Source: Stentor coeruleus
Taxonomy: Eukaryota > Ciliophora > Heterotrichea > Heterotrichida > Stentoridae
DNA: 64,000 bases
Assembly: GCA_001970955.1 (NCBI GenBank)
Contig: MPUH01000089.1
Coordinates: 1 to 64,000, forward strand
Direction: 5' to 3'
Shown here: positions 11,009-20,189 of the stretch, piece by piece
Layout: every line of letters begins with the position of its first letter
How positions within the stretch are numbered: the first letter of the stretch is position 1
The notes under the pieces: generated by a model
Databases searched by the model: none
What the model saw: only the letters and a program-made list of their open reading frames with translations
What the model was told of the DNA's origin: nothing
Position numbers and translations under genes: made by a program

Positions 11009-12347
11009 TTCCATAAAATTAGTTATAATTTATATATAAACTAAATTGATAGTTTGGATGTAAAACTTTAATTGTAAGTTGTGATATTAATAATTATCAA
11101 CATATTTTTAAGTAACTGCGATTTATCAAAAAATATAATTTAGATATTTAAAATTTTCATTTAAATTATGGCAATTCAGTTATAGAAACTATTTATTAAT
11201 TATTAAAGTTATTCATAGATTACTTTCTTGAGTAAAATTAATACTCTTATGCAGATTTAATAATTTTAAGTTAAATTACACAAATAAATTTGGATTTATA
11301 TTAAAGCAATGCTTGTTTAAAGATTTACAAAGAATTCATTTAAATTGTAAATAATAATAATATCGAATAATCAATCAGTATAATAATACTATCACGTATA
11401 TTTCAATATTTGAAATTCAGCTTATAAATGAAATTGAACTTTAATTATCCCAAAAACTTTAAGAATCTTATTATCTAAGTTATTCAGGTACAATTAAAGG
11501 CAACTTGAATTTGGTAGGGTAACATTTAAATAAGAAATATCAATGACCTTGATGATTGCCTATAGGAATTTGTATGGAAACCAGAATACTTGAAATTATA
11601 GTTTGAATTAATAAGTTCGTTAAAAATAAAACAGAAAAAGGAAGGAGATGATATTAACCTATATAAATAATAGATTCAGATTCTAAGATTAGAATTTTTC
11701 TATCTTGCTTCAGAAAAATATCTTACTTGAAATTTCTGATAGAAAAAATAAATTGAAGTTTCTTTAACTGAGAATTAGCAAATTGATGCTTCTAATTAGC
11801 TTACTAACTTTCTGATTTCTTAAGAAATAGTTTGCTCAGAGGTTTTTTGGCTTCCCTGAATTATAAGAAAACTTAATATTAATAATTGGAAGAATTCAAA
11901 GGAATAAAGCAATACTATCGAGAAAAAGCATTAAATTCATTAGAATTTTATAAATATTTTTATTTTTCTCGAGATATAGCTGAAATTTTTTTTTTTACAT
12001 ACTCTTGATCATAAAATGGGCTAAAAAGAAAATTCATTGTAAAATCAAACTAAAACTCAAAAAAAAATTAGGGTAAATAATCTCATATAATAAGACAATT
12101 CTATGTGTATCTCCTTTTATTAGGGTAGGGAAAAGTTGCTATTGATATCAAGCCATTGTCATAGAAAATTAGGTCACATAACCAGATTTTTTGCATCAGA
12201 GTTGCTTGCTAATCCCTTAATTTTTATGAGGATGAAAAAAACTGTATAAAAACTAATCTAACTAAATCACTATTAGCTAAACTAAAAGCATAAATACTAT
12301 TTATATGATATACCCTTAGAATTTTTGAAAATAATTAAAAGAGCTTA
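11009..12347. other. Intergenic spacer
   Basis: About 1.3 kb of strongly AT-rich DNA with no open frame of note on either strand. A small patch at about 12110-12240 reads somewhat protein-like on the minus strand (GLASNSDAKNLVM then stop) but is too short to support a gene. Promoter elements of the methyltransferase gene should lie at the right end. Confidence 0.5.
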
Positions 12348-13928
12348 ATGGACTTCGACACTTATTGTGCCAAAGCTCATGAAGCATTGAAAGATAAAAA
12401 CTGGCTGAAAGCTTACAGTCTAGTTAAGAAAATTATCTTATATGAACCAGAAGACGCTATTTGGGCTTTTTGTATTGCAAAAATCTGTGCGAAACTTAAG
12501 AAATTCTATGAAGCTAAAAATTACATCAATCTTATCCCTTTAGATATCCCTGGAAAAAACACAAGAAAACTCATTGCTAAAATTTATCTAGAGACGAATC
12601 AAATAGAAAAAGCTTTAGCTGTATGTCCAGAAGATATGAAAAACAACATAATTGAAGAATTAGAATCTGAGAACATCGGCGAGCTTAAAGAAAAAATAAA
12701 TGACCTAATTCAGTGGATTAAAGATAACGGAGGATATGTTGGTCCGATAAACGTCAAAAATTTTGGTTCTAAATTTCGAGGGTTAGCGAGTAACATTTTT
12801 ATTGAGCCTAACGAAAAAATTCTGATTGTGCCTAAGGAATTGATTATAACAAAAGATACATGCACTACAAGTTATACACAAATTTTTAAGGACAAGTTTT
12901 TATCTCATCATTCACTTTTTGCTTTGTTCATCATGATCGAAAAGAAAAATCCATTAAGTTCATGGAATAAATTTCTTTCAGTCCTTCCTGAAGATTATTC
13001 AAATTTCCCAATATTTTTTACTCCTGAAGAAATTTCATATCTTAATGGCTCAAGTTTATTAAAAATTCTAGCTAAAGAAATAAAATGCCTTGAGCAAGAC
13101 TACTTGATAATTTCATCAGCAAACCTTTTAACCTATGAAGAATTTTTGAAAGGGCGTATGTTAGTAAGTTCTCGTTTATTTTCAGTGAAAGCTGAGAAAG
13201 ATCAAAGTGGTTTAGTTCCTTTTGCAGACTTTTTCAATCATACTTATAAAAGCTCTTTGTCTTGGGGTTATAATTTTGATGATAATGGATTTACTGTAGA
13301 AACACAAGAAAGTTATGAACGCGGCATGGAAATAACAATAGATTATGGGAAAAAAAGTAATCTCAAATTAATGATGGGTTACGGTTTTGCTACAGAAGAA
13401 AATACAGCTGATGAATATATATTTGAACTTTATCTTAAAAAATCTGATCCTTTATATGGAATTAAATCGGAAATTATTCAAAATAAGAATGAATTTCATT
13501 TATCAGCAACAACTGAGTCAAATGAATTCAATGAACTTTTAGGTTTTCTAAGGTTTTCATATTGCAAAGATCAAACTTTTATTGATAACTTAAAAAAAAC
13601 TTACAATCTTAAGAATTTTTTTTTCATATCCTTACAGAATGAAATTTTGGCATTGACAAAACTCCAGAAAATATGTGCTTCTGCACTATCGGAGCTCTCT
13701 GAACTGATTTTAATTCTTGAAAGGAAATATGAAGCATTTAATCAAAAAACATTGAATCAGAAAAATATTTTGATAACATTGCAAGGGGAAAAAAAGGTAC
13801 TTCAGTGGGGTATTTTATTCACAACTGAATTTTTAAACTTTTTCAATAATCCGAATCAATGTGCTTTAAATACTGAGCCTAGCTTTGGAACTTACATCAA
13901 ATCAACTATCATACCTAATATTTTTTAA
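12348..13928 (+). CDS. SET-domain protein methyltransferase (SETD3/Rubisco-LSMT class)
   Basis: A 526-residue protein. Residues 1-110 are helical repeats resembling TPRs (DKNWLKAYSLVKKI, FYEAKNYINLIP). Residues of about 120-355 are a SET domain of the LSMT/SETD3 type: NFGSKFRGLASNIFIEPNEK corresponds to the usual R-G-x-x-A-x-x-x-I-x-x-G-E start, and GLVPFADFFNHTYKSS contains the NH motif that binds AdoMet. Next comes ITIDYGKKSNLKLMMGYGFA, with the YG..SN..LL..YGF signature. The C-terminal 170 residues are helical, like the Rubisco-substrate-binding domain. Relatives methylate lysine or histidine (actin His73 by SETD3) in non-histone proteins. The TPR-like front is an addition to the basic architecture. 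The substrate is unknown. No intron is needed. Confidence 0.85.
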   Translation: MDFDTYCAKAHEALKDKNWLKAYSLVKKIILYEPEDAIWAFCIAKICAKLKKFYEAKNYINLIPLDIPGKNTRKLIAKIYLETNQIEKALAVCPEDMKNNIIEELESENIGELKEKINDLIQWIKDNGGYVGPINVKNFGSKFRGLASNIFIEPNEKILIVPKELIITKDTCTTSYTQIFKDKFLSHHSLFALFIMIEKKNPLSSWNKFLSVLPEDYSNFPIFFTPEEISYLNGSSLLKILAKEIKCLEQDYLIISSANLLTYEEFLKGRMLVSSRLFSVKAEKDQSGLVPFADFFNHTYKSSLSWGYNFDDNGFTVETQESYERGMEITIDYGKKSNLKLMMGYGFATEENTADEYIFELYLKKSDPLYGIKSEIIQNKNEFHLSATTESNEFNELLGFLRFSYCKDQTFIDNLKKTYNLKNFFFISLQNEILALTKLQKICASALSELSELILILERKYEAFNQKTLNQKNILITLQGEKKVLQWGILFTTEFLNFFNNPNQCALNTEPSFGTYIKSTIIPNIF

Positions 13929-13985
13929 TTCTTTAGTTTATAAGATGAATCATAGCAGATTTACCATAGTTATATATTATAATCA

Positions 13986-14981
13986 ATGCAGGATTTTAGA
14001 GCTTCCAAAGTTATATCATCAATAAAATCAAAAAACTCAAACAAAGAATGTGACTCATGCAAAACTATTGAAATCCTCAAACACCAAGCATGCAGAGAAA
14101 TGTGTTTAGCAGATTCAATCAAAGAGCAATCTCTTGTTGCACAGAAAATCGGAAGGTCTTTATCAAAGCCAATAGGGAATTTACTAAACAAAATTTTCTT
14201 TCCTTCGCATATTGACTTTACTTCGCGGCTAAATACTCTTGAAAAAAATATTGAAGATTTACAGCACATATCTGAAGATTTGCCGATTTTTGCTAAGAAG
14301 ATTAGTAATGTTGAGCAAAATATTGATACAGAAAGAAAACTTAAATTCTTGGAAGAGAAACTTAATCGAATAGAAGATGTCCTGAATACTAGGGCCGCCG
14401 AAATTTACGACTTAAAAGAACAGGTTCAAATGTTAGAAATACCAAAGGATAATGGTGTACCAGTAGGTGATTTATCTGTTTATAAAGAAGAATTAAAGAG
14501 GCAAAGGAAATATCTTGATGAAAAAAAGGGAGCAAATGATCAAATGAGATTGGATATAATTAAACTAAAAAAAGACAGGTCGGCAAGGGTACAAAAAGTT
14601 AAAAAAGATATAGATGATGAGGTACAAAATGTCAAATCTAAAAATAAGTATTTGGAAAAAATGATTGAAAGGCTTGAGATATTACAAAAGGGTATTAATG
14701 ATAGGACTAGACTTAGTATAACTAGTATTGAAAATTTGCAAGACAGTGTTAAAATCCTACAACAAGAACAAAGGACAATAAGTAACTTGCCACCGGCTGA
14801 TCTAATAATGATATCAAAAACAGTGTTTTCTTCATATAGATCCATGAAAGAAATGCAGGAAAATTGTATCGTATCTATAAACAACTGCTTGGAAAAGCTA
14901 AAGGTTTTCCCCACTCTTTTGCCACAAATAAAAGAAATCCAAGAAGAAATTGCAAAGAACACCGGGAAGCCTGACAATTAA
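13986..14981 (+). CDS. Coiled-coil protein of unknown function
   Basis: A 331-residue protein starting 57 bp after the methyltransferase gene on the same strand. Residues 80-320 are mostly heptad-rich coiled coil (for example LEKNIEDLQHISEDL, KLKFLEEKLNRIEDVLNTRA and KDIDDEVQNVKSKNKYLEKM). The N-terminal 70 residues contain a short Cys-bearing stretch (CDSCKTIEILKHQACREMC, residues 22-40) that could bind metal or form disulfides. I recognise no family. Such proteins in ciliates are often cytoskeletal or basal-body components, but that is only a general inference. Frames on the opposite strand are shadows. Confidence 0.72.
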   Translation: MQDFRASKVISSIKSKNSNKECDSCKTIEILKHQACREMCLADSIKEQSLVAQKIGRSLSKPIGNLLNKIFFPSHIDFTSRLNTLEKNIEDLQHISEDLPIFAKKISNVEQNIDTERKLKFLEEKLNRIEDVLNTRAAEIYDLKEQVQMLEIPKDNGVPVGDLSVYKEELKRQRKYLDEKKGANDQMRLDIIKLKKDRSARVQKVKKDIDDEVQNVKSKNKYLEKMIERLEILQKGINDRTRLSITSIENLQDSVKILQQEQRTISNLPPADLIMISKTVFSSYRSMKEMQENCIVSINNCLEKLKVFPTLLPQIKEIQEEIAKNTGKPDN

Positions 14982-15310
14982 TAGTTAATCTATTTATAAA
15001 ATTGCATTTACCTTTTTTCTTTAATATAACTCTTTACAATAAACTTAATTTTTTACACTCAAAACTTATAACTATTATCATAATAATTAATATATTCCTA
15101 ATCAAAACCTTGTATTACTTATAATTTCCTTAATAATCAGTTAATATTATTATTTCTAAAGTAATATTCCCTTATGAATAAAAATTATTCGCAGAAGCTA
15201 TTAAGACTATTTTCAAAAAAACCATTTAAAATACAATCTCATCAAATTATATTTTACAACCTCTAAATATCTGATGTCAAAAATAATAAACTTAAAATTT
15301 ATAATTAAAT
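14982..15310. other. Spacer between convergent genes
   Basis: About 330 bp of very AT-rich DNA between the 3' ends of the coiled-coil gene (plus) and the 841-residue gene (minus). No coding potential, repeat or structured RNA was seen. Confidence 0.6.
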
Positions 15311-17836
15311 CTAAAGTTCTTCCTGTATATCATCAACATCACATAGCACACATACGCCATGACTGATTTCTTCTCCAATTGTGAATTCTTTTAATACAAT
15401 ATTTTTTATCCCAACAACAATCTCAAGAAAAACTGAGTCTCTTTTTGAGATATCTACACAAACAGCTTCTTTAATCTTTTTCTTTTGTTTAAGTTCTTTA
15501 ATATTCAACATACATCTACCGATTTCATCAGTACATGAAATCCTAATCTCAACAGACTGGCCTTTTAAGCATTTTTCAATTTCATCATCACTTCCTTTAA
15601 CAAAAATATTCTTCATAGTTTTAAAATACACAAGTGAGTCAGACCTAGCGATTTCTTGACTCATAAATCGAGCTTTAAACAATTCGAAAAATACAGTCCA
15701 AGGTCTTTCTGTATCGGCAATATTAGAAATTGTGTGTATTTCAATAGTAATTTTCCATTGTTTTTCTCTTGAAGTACAAGATCTTGGTCTATATGAATGA
15801 GTTGGTCGACATAGAGGCTTTCTAGCATTTTTTGGCCTTGCTGACTGAGCTCTAGGTTTTGTTGGTAATCTAGTATATGAGATCCCTGAAGTTGTTTTTC
15901 TAGGCATAGACTCTATATTTGGAAGTAAGTCAAGCCATTCTTCAGGTAATGGCAAGCATAGGATGAAATCTTCTGGGGGAATATAGATTCCTGATTGAAA
16001 TTTTAAAGGAATATTAGTCACATCTATATATTGCTCCTCTTCTATAGCAATTTTGCAGTTTATATACCCTAAAACACTAGCACTGCTTGATAAAATTTTA
16101 TAAAAAGACTTATGTTTTACTATTGGAGACATAAAATCTAATATATCAAGATCAGTCCTACCTATAAGTTCATTACCTCGCATTAGGTTCAATGAAATTT
16201 GACAGTTTTCTTTGATGTAGTTTTTGAATTCTGTACGAGAATTCACAAAAAACTGATACATTTTAAATCTTTCTATAGCAACTTTATCCCCTGTACCTGA
16301 AAACTCCACTTTATAACTTTGGTTAATATCTATAAATGAAAACTGGAACTCATATGAACCATTCAAATATGTTTTCGGTTCATTGAAATCTAATAAAATT
16401 ACAAGCATCCTAAACAATTTCATAGGCTTACTTTCTCTTGACTCATCAATAACTGTTTTCGGTTTATCACTATTAATTTTAACAGCAACATCAGATTCAA
16501 ATTTCCATTCATCAGGCATTTTTGCATAATCCACATCTTTAACTTTTATTGGTATGCTAAACACTTCAGAAAAAACTTTTTGTATTTCTTTTAATTCTTC
16601 AGTAAGTTCATATAAATTATAGCAATCTTTACATACCCTATAGTTTTGATATATAGTTGCATGACCTGAATGTCTATATTCAGCTCTATCTAACCATTGA
16701 ATCATAACACCTCTTTCTCTAAGATGCTGATCTGTTTCAGTAATCATTTTAATTGTCAATTGATGTGGCAAAAGGCTCATAGGATAATAAACTTGACATA
16801 GTCTACATCTTTTAAGCCGATTATATTCAGTATGCATTAAAGATTTTTCTTCTTCTTCTCTTGAAGAGTCTGAACTCCAATAAGGTTTATCAACAACAAA
16901 ACCTTTAACTTCAGCTTTACCTTTAAATTGAAATGCTTTACAGGTTATAAACCACCAATTGTCGTTATCGTCTTTAATAAAATCTGCAGCGAATTCTGTT
17001 ACTTCTATTCCTAGATTTTGTTCCATATAATTGACTATTCTTTTTATTAGTGGTAAAGTTTCTTCTAAATATTTGCCATTTGATGAAACAATAATATTGC
17101 ATCCTTCCATATCATTTGAACTAGTTAAACATCTTTTTCTTGGCTCTTCCTTTTCATTACGAAAGCTTATTTTGTTTGTTATTACGTATAGAATGTTTTT
17201 TTTACCTTTTTTATAAACTACCCGGCAAACAAAAGATACTGGGCCTTTGCTTTTTATAAAACGCTGTACTGCGCATGGCTCGCCTGTAAGAAATTCGTTT
17301 AATCTAGACTTTAGATCAGTAGTGTTTAAAACATATGTGTTTAAGCCATGATAGCGCTTAACTAAATTACTCCACATAGGCCTTTTTACTACAGACACAA
17401 CTTCATAAGGATTATCTAAAACTCCAAGTCTATTCATAATAAGTTGATCATGAAAAGTTTCAGTCCTATAAATAAATCCATCAAGACCGGTGTAAACCCA
17501 AACAGGAACCATACTTTCATTGAATACAATTGTGTCTGGGATTGATAAACAAAGTCTTTGAGTTTGAGAATTTGACCTTTTCGCTAAAAACTTAAAAAAT
17601 TGTATTCCTGGAGCAAAACGATGATCATAAGAGTACTCATCACTTGAAAAAGTTATTTTATATTGAAGTGAATTGATATTTTTAAACTCATAACTGTCCT
17701 TACGCACAAGAGTTAGCCTTCCATGAACTCTTTCTCTTTCAAGCTTTGCCATCAGTCCCAATCTTGTTTTTGCTCTTTGAAATTTCTTAAATACTGACTC
17801 TTTTTGGTCTTTTGAGTTTTGGAGCGCTTTTTTCAT
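15311..17836 (-). CDS. Unknown protein with ATP-grasp-like front, CxxC pairs and C2-like domains
   Basis: An 841-residue protein without an intron. Residues of about 60-310 have features seen in ATP-grasp folds (AVQRFIKSKGPVSFVCRVVY, then EVTEFAADFIKDDNDNWWFI), but the expected catalytic Asn position is not obvious, so this may be an inactive copy or a false lead. Two CxxC pairs follow (RCRLCQVYYP near 343 and RVCKDCYNLY near 400) and could bind zinc. Residues 475-615 and 700-830 look like two beta-rich C2-type domains (KLFRMLVILLDFNEPKTYL and KQWKITIEIHTISNIADTER). They are separated by a basic, proline-rich linker with PRAQSARPKNARKPLCRP. I cannot name the family. C2 pairs of this sort occur in ciliary and centrosomal proteins, so a cytoskeletal or membrane-docking role is possible. 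Confidence 0.72.
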   Translation of the reverse strand: MKKALQNSKDQKESVFKKFQRAKTRLGLMAKLERERVHGRLTLVRKDSYEFKNINSLQYKITFSSDEYSYDHRFAPGIQFFKFLAKRSNSQTQRLCLSIPDTIVFNESMVPVWVYTGLDGFIYRTETFHDQLIMNRLGVLDNPYEVVSVVKRPMWSNLVKRYHGLNTYVLNTTDLKSRLNEFLTGEPCAVQRFIKSKGPVSFVCRVVYKKGKKNILYVITNKISFRNEKEEPRKRCLTSSNDMEGCNIIVSSNGKYLEETLPLIKRIVNYMEQNLGIEVTEFAADFIKDDNDNWWFITCKAFQFKGKAEVKGFVVDKPYWSSDSSREEEEKSLMHTEYNRLKRCRLCQVYYPMSLLPHQLTIKMITETDQHLRERGVMIQWLDRAEYRHSGHATIYQNYRVCKDCYNLYELTEELKEIQKVFSEVFSIPIKVKDVDYAKMPDEWKFESDVAVKINSDKPKTVIDESRESKPMKLFRMLVILLDFNEPKTYLNGSYEFQFSFIDINQSYKVEFSGTGDKVAIERFKMYQFFVNSRTEFKNYIKENCQISLNLMRGNELIGRTDLDILDFMSPIVKHKSFYKILSSSASVLGYINCKIAIEEEQYIDVTNIPLKFQSGIYIPPEDFILCLPLPEEWLDLLPNIESMPRKTTSGISYTRLPTKPRAQSARPKNARKPLCRPTHSYRPRSCTSREKQWKITIEIHTISNIADTERPWTVFFELFKARFMSQEIARSDSLVYFKTMKNIFVKGSDDEIEKCLKGQSVEIRISCTDEIGRCMLNIKELKQKKKIKEAVCVDISKRDSVFLEIVVGIKNIVLKEFTIGEEISHGVCVLCDVDDIQEEL

Positions 17837-18451
17837 TTAATTACAGAAATTATTTTTAAAACTGTGAAGGCTTGGATAATTATATGATAAAAAAAGTATT
17901 TTCAAACTTGTGATTATAGATAATATGTTTAAGTACTTTTATTTTTATAGTGATTAATTAATGTTATCTTTGGAATTTTTATTCCTAATTACTGTTAATA
18001 AAAGTAAATTACAATGAGCTCTGATTGTTTAAGCAAGTAATTCTGTATTGATACTTGCAAATATTATAATTTTCAATGACGGAATATAATTTTCCTATTT
18101 AAATTTAAAGAATGCTTTTAGTTACTTTATAATGTAGCGTAGGAATTGCATTTGAATATAAATTCTCTTGTATTTGATTAGGAAATACTAGCTCGTGCAT
18201 GACCCAATAACTGGTAAGAATTGATTTTTATAATTTATATACTTTATTAAAATCAGTGAGATTGTTTATTATTCAAGTCTAGTTAAAGAATAGGTTTATT
18301 TAATAAGACTAATATTTCAGCTTATAAAAAATTGAATTTACGGATCAGATTGATTCTAAGAAATATTTTTGATATTATTTTATAAACCAGGATTGTGTAA
18401 GGTTTAAAATAATATTCTCTATGATAATTAGTTATAATAGTTGAAAAATCC
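17837..18451. other. Intergenic spacer
   Basis: About 600 bp of AT-rich DNA upstream of the 841-residue gene and downstream of the small basic-protein gene. I see no coding stretch, repeat or RNA gene. Confidence 0.55.
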
Positions 18452-19060
18452 CTAAAATTTTTCTAGAGGATTTTGTCTAAGTATTTTTTTTCTAGTATTC
18501 TGTATCAAGCTTTTCAAAGCTGCATGCGAAGTAAGCTTGTTATTGCCAATAGCTGGCAATTGGCTTGTGTTTATTTCTCCCAATTGAAACTTTTTCTTCT
18601 TCTTATTCAAACTGATTTGAAGATAAGCAGAAAATTCTCTAGGTTTCTGTATAGGACTCCTTGATCTATAAGGACTACTCTGATTTCTCAGATGTTTTTT
18701 ACTTGTACTTGGCATTTTTCTTGACTTTGTTTCTTCAAAGTAATTATTTCTATATTAAACATACATTCTTTTTAAACTCACGGCTTCTCTTGAGTAAATT
18801 TTGTATATTTCATTATTCAATGAGTATTTATTAAGTTTATTCGCTCCTATTGAATGCTTTTCTCTTGTCAAATTTCTACGACTTGTAAAGCCTTCAGGTT
18901 CTCTTCTTGGGAAAACATAGTAATGATTTGATTTTGAGTTCTTGTATTTTTTTTCAATCTCCTTTCTTATTTCAATCCCAATGTCGCTGTTAAAAGTTGT
19001 TTCTTTTAAAAATGAATTCTGTGTTTCTCTTTTGCTATCATTTTCCACATTTTCTTGCAT
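18452..19060 (-). CDS. Small basic protein of unknown function (spliced)
   Basis: Two exons (19060-18765 and 18749-18452) joined across a 15-nt intron give 197 residues. Each half alone is a short frame of about 90-100 codons; splicing joins KRI to NNYFEETKSRKMPSTSK in one frame, which is good evidence that both halves are one gene. The protein is rich in Lys, Arg, Ser and Asn and looks largely disordered, with RSRSPIQKPREFSAYLQIS as a possible short conserved motif. There is no signal peptide or membrane segment. Function unknown. Confidence 0.7.
18750..18764 (-). other. 15-nt spliceosomal intron
   Basis: On the minus strand the intron reads GTATGTTTAATATAG. The unspliced frame stops inside it (TAA). 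Removal joins AAAAGAAT to AAATAATTAC in frame. It has the same A at -6 and ATAG end as the other introns. Confidence 0.88.
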
Positions 19061-19337
19061 TATTAGTTCCTTGATGTTAATAAACTATGATAATAAGTTT
19101 ATATTTATATGATTAACGGTTTATTTGTAGGAAATTTATTCTAGGATTAGTTTTATTATAATAAATCGTAGGTTTTCTTTGTGTGGAAACTAAATAAAAC
19201 AAAGAAAAAGTATGAAAGGCTCTTTTTAGTTATTGAGATAATTTACTTAGCGACTTTTGTAATGATGGAGATAAATTCAAAGTTTGAATGCAAAATTAAT
19301 TTAGAAAATCATGTTATGGGGGAATATAAGCGTCAAA
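19061..19337. other. Spacer before the duplicated block
   Basis: Unique AT-rich DNA between the small basic-protein gene and the left edge of the tandem duplication. No feature was seen. Confidence 0.5.
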
Positions 19338-20189
19338 ATTGTAAGAAATATATTTGAAAATTAATATTTAACTAATAATAAGATAATATTTAATAGCAAA
19401 TTTAATAGAATTCAAAACCTTAAAAACATATTTAGAATATTCTATTGCAACCATAAAAACTGGAAAGACAATGTTTATAAATGAGTAAGAAAAATCTTAT
19501 TATTAAACTAATATAATACAATTTCATATTGAGAAGGTATAAATTGCATAGCGAGTATAGAAAGGATAAAAAGGGAATGATAGATTATTGGTATTATATA
19601 AAAATCTAAGGGGTATTTAGTTTTAAATAATAAAAGCACTAAATAACCTTATGCTAGTTCCAAGAGAAGCATATAAAAACCTAACAAAAGATACAAAAAG
19701 ACAGCATTTTCATTAAAGCTTACTGAGTACAATATTTATTTATATAAAATTACAATATCATTTTGATTAAAAAAACTTATTATTCATATGACCAAAACAC
19801 AATTTTCCGAATCTATTAAAAATACCCATTCTGAAATCAACATAATCTTCAGTAATTATATAACTATTTAAAAGGGAAATCTAATAAATTACTTAAATTT
19901 TCTTATTAAACTTACTAAATGCTCACAAGTTATAACTAAAGGAAATAAAAAAGTAAAAAAAAATCCCTATAACTTTCCATCATAAAATATAAATATGTTA
20001 TGTTTACAAATCTAAAAAATAGTAAAATTCTGAAAATGAGTACCTGATCTAGAGTCGATATCTCGATCAAAAATATTTTAACAATCATTATATCATTACC
20101 AAATTAGATTAATAGAATTCTAGCTGAGTAAAAATCATTAATAGATCAAGCCTATTTATTATATGGATGATCTATGATGGCTCTTATAA

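Noticed and set aside
14540-14977. 145-codon minus-strand ORF
   Set aside because: It is the complement of a coiled-coil gene, with Ser/Phe/Leu-rich composition and no motif.
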